Made by a program: the position numbers and the translations under genes. Positions 57,743 through 62,451 of a DNA stretch of 64,000 nt are shown here, piece after piece (position 1 is the stretch's first letter; each line of letters opens with the position of its first letter). Below the pieces are notes generated by a model. That model did no database searches, was not told the DNA's origin, and worked only from the letters and a program-made list of their open reading frames with translations. Origin of the DNA: Acidobacteriota bacterium (GTDB taxonomy: Bacteria; Acidobacteriota; Blastocatellia; UBA7656); contig JBFMDH010000003.1 in assembly GCA_040754075.1 (NCBI GenBank), positions 264,307 through 328,306 on the forward strand. Direction: 5' to 3'.

Positions 57743-57847
57743 ATGGTTTTCGATACGACGATTGTTTTGTTCATTGTGAAAGTATTGGCGAAGCTGGTGA
57801 TGTGGTTGATCAGTTGTTTGTTTCTCCTGATTCAATACCTGTTCTAA
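57743..57847 (+). CDS. 34-aa hydrophobic peptide within the tRNA array
   Basis: An AAAGGAGGA site precedes ATG 57743. The peptide is almost entirely a membrane helix (TTIVLFIVKVLAKLVMWLIS, CLFLLIQYLF). It fits a small membrane protein or a type I toxin-like peptide. An overlapping frame from ATG 57640 (75 aa, after GAAAGGAA) covers the same region in another phase and is less convincing. It lies between tRNA-Cys and tRNA-Glu. Confidence 0.45.
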   Translation: MVFDTTIVLFIVKVLAKLVMWLISCLFLLIQYLF

Positions 57848-57892
57848 GTCACACACACCTGGCATAAAACTTTTGCAGGGTGACGTAGTCGT

Positions 57893-57965
57893 GGGGCGTT
57901 ATGCAAGCGGTCAAGCGACGTGGCTTTCAATCACGTTTTCGCGGGTTCGAGTCCCGCACGCCCTG
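57893..57965 (+). tRNA. tRNA-Glu(TTC)
   Basis: Acceptor GGGGCGT/ACGCCCT, anticodon loop CTTTCAA on CGTGG/TCACG, T arm GCGGG-TTCGAGT-CCCGC. Confidence 0.88.
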
Positions 57966-57979
57966 CCAAATATTTTAAT

Positions 57980-58055
57980 GGTGAATGTAGCTCAGAAGAC
58001 TTAGAGCACACGTCTGTGGAACGTGCGGTCGCGGGTTCGAGTCCCGTCATTCACC
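57980..58055 (+). tRNA. tRNA-His(GTG)
   Basis: Acceptor GTGAATG/CATTCAC, with an extra G at position -1 opposite C73 as required for HisRS. Anticodon loop CTGTGGA on CACGT/ACGTG, T arm GCGGG-TTCGAGT-CCCGT. Confidence 0.92.
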
Positions 58056-58064
58056 CCAGCTTGC

Positions 58065-58138
58065 GGAGGCGTAGCTTAGTCCGGCAAAGCAGCGGATTGT
58101 CGATCCGAAGAGCGTGGGTTCAAATCCCATCGTCTCCG
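58065..58138 (+). tRNA. tRNA-Asp(GTC)
   Basis: Acceptor GGAGGCG/CGTCTCC, anticodon loop TTGTCGA on CGGA/TCCG, T arm GTGGG-TTCAAAT-CCCAT, discriminator G. Confidence 0.9.
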
Positions 58139-58154
58139 CCAAATTTTGTGATTT

Positions 58155-58187
58155 CCTTGAAACCGGCTCTCGTAGCTGGTTTCAAGG
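58155..58187. repeat. Spacer hairpin in the tRNA array
   Basis: CCTTGAAACCGGCT and AGCTGGTTTCAAGG (14-base arms, one G-T) with a five-base loop, between tRNA-Asp and tRNA-Lys(CTT). Confidence 0.8.
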
Positions 58188-58213
58188 TAGCCAAAGTTTT
58201 GAAATTGTAACGC

Positions 58214-58287
58214 GGATCGGTAACTCAACTGGCGAGAGTAGCTGACTCTTAATCAGATGGCTGTGAGTTCAAGTCTCACCCGATCCA
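58214..58287 (+). tRNA. tRNA-Lys(CTT)
   Basis: Acceptor GGATCGG/CCGATCC, anticodon loop CTCTTAA on CTGA/TCAG, T arm GTGAG-TTCAAGT-CTCAC. Confidence 0.9.
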
Positions 58288-58292
58288 CTCGC

Positions 58293-58382
58293 GCCCCTGT
58301 AGTTTAACTGGCAAAACAGCAGTCTTATAAGCTGCAAGCACCGGATCAGTGCGCGATTCGAGTTCAAATCTCGACAGGGGCA
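58293..58382 (+). tRNA. tRNA with TAT (Ile) anticodon and a long variable arm
   Basis: Acceptor GCCCCTG/CAGGGGC, anticodon loop CTTATAA on GCAGT/GCTGC, T arm TCGAG-TTCAAAT-CTCGA. The variable region of about 22 bases includes a hairpin (GCAC...GTGC). A class II variable arm is normal for Leu, Ser and Tyr but not Ile, so either the amino-acid identity or the decoding function is unusual. Confidence 0.75.
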
Positions 58383-58383
58383 T

Positions 58384-58437
58384 TACTGAAAGTGATGAGT
58401 AATGAGTGATGAGTAATGAGTGATGAGTAATGAGTCT
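58384..58437. repeat. Tandem-word spacer in the tRNA array
   Basis: About six copies of the word TGATGAG/TAATGAG in direct array between two tRNA genes. No inverted arm is present. Confidence 0.8.
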
Positions 58438-58471
58438 TAATGACGTAGTTCGTTGAACCGATTTGCAATCC

Positions 58472-58545
58472 GGGTTGGTAGCTCAGTCGGCTAGAGCAAG
58501 CGCCTTTTAAGCGCGAGGTCGTGAGTTCAAGTCTCACCCGACCCA
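58472..58545 (+). tRNA. tRNA-Lys(TTT)
   Basis: Acceptor GGGTTGG/CCGACCC, anticodon loop CTTTTAA on GCGC/GCGC, T arm GTGAG-TTCAAGT-CTCAC. Confidence 0.93.
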
Positions 58546-58628
58546 TTTTAAAGAAAGGGAGATGGAGAGAGCAGGAGAAAGGAAATTCATTGAATTCCCT
58601 AAAGCCTGAATCCTCAATGCTAATTTTC

Positions 58629-58700
58629 GGCGGAGTAGTTCAGCAGCAGAACAGGGGTCTCATAAGCCTCATGTCGCAGGTGCAAATCCTGCCTCCGCAA
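58629..58700 (+). tRNA. tRNA-Met(CAT)-like, atypical
   Basis: Acceptor GGCGGAG/CTCCGCA leaves an unpaired G1-A72, reminiscent of initiators. Anticodon loop CTCATAA on GGGGT/GCCTC. The T loop reads TGCAAAT, lacking the near-universal TTC. Initiator, elongator and Ile(CAU) cannot be told apart from sequence. Confidence 0.75.
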
Positions 58701-58716
58701 TTGGTTTGAAATCTGT

Positions 58717-58792
58717 TCCGGTGTAACTCAGTCGGCAGAGTATCCGCTTGTTAAGCGGGAAGTCGCTGGTTCGAGTCCAGCCGCCGGAGCCA
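58717..58792 (+). tRNA. tRNA-Asn(GTT)
   Basis: Acceptor TCCGGTG/CGCCGGA, anticodon loop TTGTTAA on TCCGC/GCGGG, T arm GCTGG-TTCGAGT-CCAGC, discriminator G, and an encoded CCA (58790-58792). Confidence 0.92.
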
Positions 58793-58796
58793 GTTT

Positions 58797-58871
58797 CGGG
58801 GAGTAGCTCAGTCGCGCAAGAGCACACGGCTTGGGACAGTGAGGTCGCTGGTTCGAGTCCAGTTTCCCCGA
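58797..58871 (+). tRNA. tRNA-Pro(TGG)
   Basis: Acceptor CGGGGAG/TTCCCCG, anticodon loop CTTGGGA with one mismatch in the anticodon stem (CACGG/CAGTG), T arm GCTGG-TTCGAGT-CCAGT. Confidence 0.87.
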
Positions 58872-58878
58872 CTTTCCT

Positions 58879-58952
58879 GGGGTAGTAGCTCAATTTGGCA
58901 GAGCGCTGCGCTTGCAACGCAGAGGCTGTCGGTTCAAATCCGACCTATTCCA
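58879..58952 (+). tRNA. tRNA-Ala(TGC)
   Basis: Acceptor GGGGTAG/CTATTCC with two G-T pairs, one at position 3-70 (the alanine identity element). Anticodon loop CTTGCAA on CTGCG/CGCAG, T loop TTCAAAT. Confidence 0.9.
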
Positions 58953-58960
58953 CTGACGAA

Positions 58961-59097
58961 GTAAAAAGTGAAAAGGCAAAAGCGCAAAGAAAAAATTACC
59001 AAGCCAAAAGCGCAGGCAAAGGTTTCGGGTACTTCGGCAAACGCAATGGCAAAAGCTCAAGAATACTTTTTACTTTTACCTTTTGACTTTTTACTTA
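58961..59097. repeat. Palindromic AAAAGGCAAAAG-word repeat in the tRNA array
   Basis: GTAAAAAGTGAAAAGGCAAA and its inverted form CTTTTACCTTTTGACTTTTT, separated by about 75 bases. It belongs to the same word family as 8415, 59480, 59884, 61069 and 62123. Confidence 0.75.
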
Positions 59098-59100
59098 TCT

Positions 59101-59173
59101 TGGAGCGTAGCTCAGTGGTAGTAGCACCCGGCTGATAACCGGGAGGTCAAGAGTTCAACTCTCTTCGCTCCAA
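59101..59173 (+). tRNA. tRNA-Ile(GAT)
   Basis: Acceptor TGGAGCG/CGCTCCA, anticodon loop CTGATAA on CCCGG/CCGGG, T loop TTCAACT, short variable region AGGTC. Confidence 0.93.
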
Positions 59174-59193
59174 TTCGGTTGCCTCGCTGACCT

Positions 59194-59250
59194 GAGCATC
59201 AAGCGATGCTCGCGCACGGTACGGGCATTCCTCCTCCGTACCGTGCGAGC
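59194..59250. repeat. Two overlapping spacer hairpins in the tRNA array
   Basis: GAGCATC/GATGCTC (59194-59211) shares bases with a longer stem, GCTCGCGCACGGTACGG/CCGTACCGTGCGAGC (59208-59250), so the two are mutually exclusive in RNA. Confidence 0.7.
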
Positions 59251-59316
59251 TTGGGGCTTTGATTGGTTAATTGATTAACGGTTTACCGATTAACTAATTT
59301 CGATAATTGAAATCTT

Positions 59317-59391
59317 CGGGGCGTAGTTCAGCGGAATGAGAATGCCTGTCTTCTAAACAGGAGGTTGAAGGTTCAAATCCTTCCGCCCTGA
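59317..59391 (+). tRNA. tRNA-Arg(TCT)
   Basis: Acceptor CGGGGCG/CGCCCTG, anticodon loop CTTCTAA on CCTGT/ACAGG, T arm GAAGG-TTCAAAT-CCTTC. Confidence 0.92.
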
Positions 59392-59396
59392 TTTAC

Positions 59397-59469
59397 GGTT
59401 GGATAGCTCAGTTGGAAGAGCATCGGTCTGAAAAGCCGAGTGTCGGCGGTTCGATTCCGCCTCCAACCA
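59397..59469 (+). tRNA. tRNA-Phe(GAA)
   Basis: Acceptor GGTTGGA/TCCAACC, anticodon loop CTGAAAA on TCGGT/GCCGA, T arm GGCGG-TTCGATT-CCGCC. Confidence 0.93.
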
Positions 59470-59479
59470 CTGAATAAAC

Positions 59480-59551
59480 GCAAAAGGCAAAAGTTAAAAT
59501 GCAAAAGGCAAAAATAGTTTACGGGCTTATACTTTTACCTTGTTACTTTTG
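59480..59551. repeat. Palindromic AAAAGGCAAAAG-word repeat in the tRNA array
   Basis: CAAAAGGCAAAAGTTAAAAT followed by CAAAAGGCAAAA, answered by CTTTTACCTTGTTACTTTTG. Ends nine bases before tRNA-Gln. Confidence 0.75.
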
Positions 59552-59559
59552 CTTGCTGG

Positions 59560-59632
59560 TGCGGAGTAGCGTAATTGGCAACGCGCTCGGCTTTGAACCG
59601 AGAGAGTACAGGTTCGATCCCTGTCTCCGCAG
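59560..59632 (+). tRNA. tRNA-Gln(TTG)
   Basis: Acceptor TGCGGAG/CTCCGCA, anticodon loop CTTTGAA on CTCGG/CCGAG, T loop TTCGATC, discriminator G as usual for Gln. Confidence 0.92.
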
Positions 59633-59637
59633 TCAAC

Positions 59638-59707
59638 GCTTTCGGTTTGGCGAAACTGAGAAACGTTTTGAAGACGCCCATTCACTGAGGCGTCCGCCAC
59701 CGAAAGC
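59638..59707. repeat. Nested spacer hairpin in the tRNA array
   Basis: Outer arms GCTTTCGGT (59638-59646) and ACCGAAAGC (59699-59707); inner stem GACGCC/GGCGTC. Fills the tRNA-Gln to tRNA-Thr gap. Confidence 0.75.
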
Positions 59708-59717
59708 CTATAAAATT

Positions 59718-59791
59718 GCCGATGTAGCTCAGCAGGTTAGAGCAACGGTTTCGTAAATCGTAGGTCGTGAGTTCGACTCTCACCATCGGCT
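59718..59791 (+). tRNA. tRNA-Thr(CGT)
   Basis: Acceptor GCCGATG/CATCGGC, anticodon loop TTCGTAA on ACGGT/ATCGT, T arm GTGAG-TTCGACT-CTCAC. Confidence 0.92.
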
Positions 59792-59802
59792 TTTTGAAAA
59801 TC

Positions 59803-59879
59803 GCAGGTGTAGCTCAGCCTGGTTTAAGAGCGCGAGTCTTCCAAACTCGAAGCCGTGAGTTCAAATCTCACCACCTGCT
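59803..59879 (+). tRNA. tRNA-Gly(TCC)
   Basis: Acceptor GCAGGTG/CACCTGC, anticodon loop CTTCCAA on CGAGT/ACTCG, T arm GTGAG-TTCAAAT-CTCAC. Confidence 0.92.
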
Positions 59880-59883
59880 TTGC

Positions 59884-60006
59884 AAGAAAGCAAAAGGCAA
59901 ATTGCAAAAGGCAAAAGGCAAAAGTTAAGCTGCAAAATTGTCTTTGACCATAAATGTATAAACAGGATTTTTGCCTTTTGATTTTTAACTTTTGCCTTTT
60001 GCCTTC
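59884..60006. repeat. Palindromic AAAAGGCAAAAG-word repeat in the tRNA array
   Basis: Three copies of the word GCAAAAGGCAAA(A) face an inverted set (TTTTGCCTTTTG, CTTTTGCCTTTTGCC) about 60 bases on. Lies between tRNA-Gly(TCC) and tRNA-Val. Confidence 0.75.
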
Positions 60007-60011
60007 ACTCG

Positions 60012-60084
60012 GGTCGGATAGCTCAATCGGTGGAGCGCCGGTCTTACAAACCGGAGGTCGAAGGTTCGATTCCTTCTCCGATCA
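60012..60084 (+). tRNA. tRNA-Val(TAC)
   Basis: Acceptor GGTCGGA/TCCGATC, anticodon loop CTTACAA on CCGGT/ACCGG, T arm GAAGG-TTCGATT-CCTTC. Last gene of the array. Confidence 0.93.
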
Positions 60085-60086
60085 TT

Positions 60087-60114
60087 AAAAAAGCTAGTAA
60101 ATTCGGGCTTTTTT
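60087..60114 (+). terminator. Terminator of the tRNA array
   Basis: AAAAAAGC, 12-base loop, GCTTTTTT, two bases after tRNA-Val. Weak in GC but with a perfect T run. Confidence 0.65.
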
Positions 60115-60159
60115 ATAGCAAGATGGCGAATCAAAGGTCGTTCTTACGAGGTAAATGAA

Positions 60160-60738
60160 ATGAGTTGGAGTATGAAAAGAGAAAAACAGATGATGCCAAT
60201 GACCAGAAAAGTTTTGCTTTTGAATGCCTCATACGAGCCGCTCGGCATCATCAGCGCGCCGCGCGCACTCCGCCTCGTGTGGAAAGAAGCGGCACAGGTC
60301 ATTGAACTCGACGGCGACCGCGTGTTGCGTTCACCGCGCTTTGTTTTTCCTTTGCCTTCGGTGGTGCGTCTGGTTGAGTACATCAACCTGCACAAAAAGC
60401 GCCAGGGACGGGTCGCGAATATGCGCGCCAGCATCATCGCGCGTGACCGGCATCGTTGCCAGTATTGCGGCACAAAAGGCACAGCGTTTGAACTGACGCT
60501 TGACCACATTATGCCGCGTTCACGTGGCGGCGCGTCGGTTCCTGAAAACCTCTGCGCAGCTTGCAAGATTTGCAATCAACGCAAAGGCGACCGCACGCCG
60601 GAAGAAGCCAGAATGCCGCTACTTGCAAACCCCAGCGCCTTGCGTTATGGCTTGGACAAAGCAGCGATTTACGCGGCAGCCGAAAAGCGTCCCGAATGGC
60701 GCAAATATTTGTTCCTCGAAGACGCCATGACAGCTTAG
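60160..60738 (+). CDS. HNH endonuclease
   Basis: This 192-aa protein has the HNH/zinc core of the McrA-like group: RHRCQYCGTKGTAFELTLDH (CxxC and DH), IMPRSRGG, then NLCAACKICNQRKGDRTPEE (second CxxC and the terminal His/Asn region). The N-terminal 80 residues (RKVLLLNASYEPLGIISAPR, RLVEYINLHKKRQG) match a widespread bacterial HNH family of unknown role. GAGGT precedes ATG 60160. Position between a tRNA array and Y-RNA-like units makes an RNA-linked or defence role possible, but this is inference. Confidence 0.88.
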   Translation: MSWSMKREKQMMPMTRKVLLLNASYEPLGIISAPRALRLVWKEAAQVIELDGDRVLRSPRFVFPLPSVVRLVEYINLHKKRQGRVANMRASIIARDRHRCQYCGTKGTAFELTLDHIMPRSRGGASVPENLCAACKICNQRKGDRTPEEARMPLLANPSALRYGLDKAAIYAAAEKRPEWRKYLFLEDAMTA

Positions 60739-60807
60739 GAATGAGTCTGCGGTCTTTCAACTGCTGTGCAATAAACCGAGGCGTTTATCACGCATCGCGG
60801 ATACAAC

Positions 60808-60840
60808 GACTCAGGACTCCAGACTCTCGACTCCAGACTT
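60808..60840. repeat. Short-word repeat (GACTC-type)
   Basis: Four imperfect copies of GACTCCAGACT/GACTCAGGACTC between the HNH gene and the next ORF. It is the inverse of the word inserted in queA. Confidence 0.65.
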
Positions 60841-60855
60841 CTGCAAAGGAGGTAA

Positions 60856-61062
<207 letters not shown>

Positions 61063-61068
61063 ACAAGT

Positions 61069-61186
61069 TAAAAGTAAAAAGTAAAAAGGCAAAGTGGGTG
61101 ACATTTAATGAACGCCCACTTTTGCCGACCGAATTCGCTGACCAGACTTTTTACTTTTACCTTTGCACTTTTGCCTTTTTATTTTT
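61069..61186. repeat. Palindromic AAAAGGCAAAG-word repeat
   Basis: TTAAAAGTAAAAAGTAAAAA and GGCAAAG face CTTTTTACTTTTACCTTTG and TTTTGCCTTTTT. It ends exactly where the first Y-RNA-like unit begins. Confidence 0.7.
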
Positions 61187-61333
61187 CCGCGCCCCGACCT
61201 TTGAAGCTTACATACTTGCAAGGTTCTCTGAGGTGTTGGTTCGACTCCTTCGTCCCCGATTCACTTGACGGGGAGTAGCTTAATTGGCAGAGCACAGGGG
61301 GAAAAATATGACTGGCTTTTCTAACTTGCGCGG
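61187..61333 (+). ncRNA. Y-RNA-like unit 1 with permuted tRNA module
   Basis: Terminal helix CCGCGC (61187-61192) with GCGCGG (61328-61333). The 5' strand continues CCCGACCTTTGAAGCTTACA; the 3' strand ends CTAACTT. Inside, a tRNA 3' half (T loop TTCGACT 61240, acceptor GTCCCCG 61252-61258) precedes a 5' half (acceptor CGGGGAG 61269-61275, D arm GCTT...GAGC). An anticodon-stem pairing CAGGG (61295-61299) with CTCTG (61226-61230) places the permutation point in the anticodon loop. T stem is weak. Confidence 0.6.
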
Positions 61334-61426
61334 AGATGCACTGATTTTAATTTTTGATTTTTAGTGGTTTTATTGATTGCAGTTTTTATCGAATTTTATT
61401 GGTTCTTTGAATGAATTGAATTTCAC
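61334..61426. other. AT-rich linker between Y-RNA-like units 1 and 2
   Basis: Plain AT-rich sequence (repeated TTTTGATTTTTAG-like words) with no ORF and no stem comparable to the units. Confidence 0.5.
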
Positions 61427-61558
61427 GCTCGCGCCCCGACCGGCGAGGCTTACATACATGGATAAACCAATCTGAAAAATTGGCTGACAGGTTCGATTCC
61501 TGCCATCTCCACCACAATCAGGGGATGATTAAAAACAGCCTTTCAAACTTGCGCGAGC
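61427..61558 (+). ncRNA. Y-RNA-like unit 2 with Phe-like permuted module
   Basis: Terminal helix GCTCGCGC (61427-61434) with GCGCGAGC (61551-61558), differing from unit 1 by paired changes. Inside are a complete anticodon arm (CCAAT-CTGAAAA-ATTGG, GAA), a T arm (loop TTCGATT), acceptor 3' CATCTCC followed by A and an encoded CCA, a six-base spacer, then acceptor 5' GGGGATG. The 5' D arm is replaced by ATTAAAAACAGCC. Confidence 0.6.
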
Positions 61559-61566
61559 ATGATTTT

Positions 61567-61640
61567 GTGAAGAGGTGACAAGGTGAAGAGGTGTAGAGGT
61601 GATGAAGAAAGACGACATCACCCCTTCTCCCCTTCATCTT
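61567..61640. repeat. Palindromic GAAGAGGTG-word linker
   Basis: Tandem GGTGAAGAGGTG words facing ATCACCCCTTCTCCCCTTCAT. The inverse of the CTCTTCACC word found in queA. Fills the linker between units 2 and 3. Confidence 0.75.
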
Positions 61641-61647
61641 AAAATTT

Positions 61648-61792
61648 CCGCGCCCCAACCGGCGAAGCTTACACACATCCCGCTTATAACGGGGAGGTCG
61701 CGGGTTCGATTCCCGTCGGGTGCTTTTGATTTATGCACCCGTAGCTCAGTGGATAGAGCGCCAGTGAACAACAGCTTTTCTAACTTGCGCGG
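61648..61792 (+). ncRNA. Y-RNA-like unit 3 with a complete circularly permuted tRNA module
   Basis: Terminal helix CCGCGC (61648-61653) with GCGCGG (61787-61792); the 5' strand contains GGCGAAGC. The module reads anticodon arm TCCCG-CTTATAA-CGGGG (TAT), variable AGGTC, T arm GCGGG-TTCGATT-CCCGT, acceptor CGGGTGC, an 11-base loop, acceptor GCACCCG (perfect seven-base match), TA, D arm GCTC...GAGC. Every tRNA helix is present but the order is rotated at the D-stem/anticodon-stem junction. Confidence 0.72.
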
Positions 61793-61867
61793 ATTTGCAC
61801 TTATATTTTTTTTGTTTTGCAATTTTGTTCTTTGAAAAATTTTTGAATGATTGAGTTAAAGATTTTC

Positions 61868-61931
61868 CCGCGCCCTGACCGGGCGAGCTTACATACCGTC
61901 CAAGTTTGCCAGGCTCTTCCAACTTGCGCGG
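61868..61931 (+). ncRNA. Y-RNA-like unit 4, minimal form
   Basis: Only 64 bases: CCGCGC (61868-61873), CCTGACCGGGCGAGCTTACA, a short internal stretch, then CAACTTGCGCGG. It has both ends and the 5' consensus but no tRNA module, which defines the constant part of the family. Confidence 0.55.
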
Positions 61932-61956
61932 AGACTCAAAAACTCAAAGGGTTTAT

Positions 61957-62107
61957 CCCGCGCCCTGACACGCAAGGCTTACACACTTAACTGGTACACG
62001 CATCGAGCAGAAACCTCGACGGTCGCAAGACCTTGTGAGTTCAAATCTCACCAAAAGCCCAGGCTTTTGTGGCGAAAATAAGCAAATGCCTTTCAAACTT
62101 GCGCGGG
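61957..62107 (+). ncRNA. Y-RNA-like unit 5 with class II permuted tRNA module
   Basis: Terminal helix CCCGCGC with GCGCGGG (62101-62107). The module begins with a D-loop 3' part (AACTGGTACACGC), then anticodon arm TCGAG-CAGAAAC-CTCGA, a variable arm GGTC-GCAA-GACC, T arm GTGAG-TTCAAAT-CTCAC, acceptor CAAAAGC/GCTTTTG (loop of four), then a D-loop 5' part (TGGCGAAAATAAGC). It resembles a Leu-type tRNA cut in the D loop. T33 is replaced by A, so the anticodon is not standard. Confidence 0.6.
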
Positions 62108-62122
62108 AATTTCGATATCTGG

Positions 62123-62195
62123 AAAGTAAAAAGTCAAAAGGCAAAAGTAAAAACCTATTGCGGTAACTTTTTATTTTTACCTTTTAACTTTTTCT
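62123..62195. repeat. Palindromic AAAAGGCAAAAG-word linker
   Basis: AAAGTAAAAAGTCAAAAGGC and AAAAGTAAAAA face TTTTTATTTTTACCTTTTA. Lies between units 5 and 6. Confidence 0.7.
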
Positions 62196-62200
62196 TTCGC

Positions 62201-62348
62201 ATCGCGTCTGCGCCCTGACCCGCAAGGCTTACATACTGGTAAAAACCAATCTCCAAAATTGGTCATGTAGGTTCGATTCCTATCCTGCCCCGCCAAATTT
62301 ATGGGGCAGCTTAAAAAGCACAGCCTTTCAAACTTGCGCGGACGCGAT
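62201..62348 (+). ncRNA. Y-RNA-like unit 6 with Trp-like permuted module
   Basis: A 13-base terminal helix, ATCGCGTCTGCGC with GCGCGGACGCGAT (one G-T). Inside: TGGTAAAAA (D-loop remnant), anticodon arm CCAAT-CTCCAAA-ATTGG (CCA), T arm GTAGG-TTCGATT-CCTAT, acceptor CTGCCCC, G and encoded CCA (62293-62295), seven-base spacer, acceptor GGGGCAG. The 5' D arm is missing, as in unit 2, with the same CAGCCTTTCAAACTT ending. Confidence 0.62.
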
Positions 62349-62353
62349 TCGGC

Positions 62354-62446
62354 TTTGAAGAGGTGAAAAGGTGTAGAGGTGAAGAGGTGAAGTCATGGGG
62401 TCGTGATTCACCCGTTCACCCCCTCACCCTTTCACCTTTTCGTCAT
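62354..62446. repeat. Palindromic GAAGAGGTG-word linker
   Basis: Four GAAGAGGTG/GAAAAGGTG words face TTCACCCGTTCACCCCCTCA and CCTTTCACCTTTT. Lies between units 6 and 7; same word family as 61567. Confidence 0.75.
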
Positions 62447-62451
62447 TTTTG

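Noticed and set aside
57640-57867. 75-aa ORF starting at ATG 57640
   Set aside because: It has a possible ribosome-binding site but overlaps the better-supported 34-aa peptide in another frame and shows no domain-like composition.
57250-58210. Protein-coding ORFs across the tRNA array on both strands
   Set aside because: These frames run through tRNA genes and spacers, lack ribosome-binding sites and have tRNA-derived residues.
61521-61534. tmRNA gene (GGGGATGA start with CCA nearby)
   Set aside because: The sequence after GGGGATGA does not continue like tmRNA and no tag reading frame is present; it fits the family pattern of units 2 and 6.
61187-62348. Group I introns interrupting tRNA genes
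   Set aside because: Pairing a 5' half with the next downstream 3' half does not give matching acceptor stems, whereas the 3' half followed by the 5' half within a unit does. No intron core is visible.
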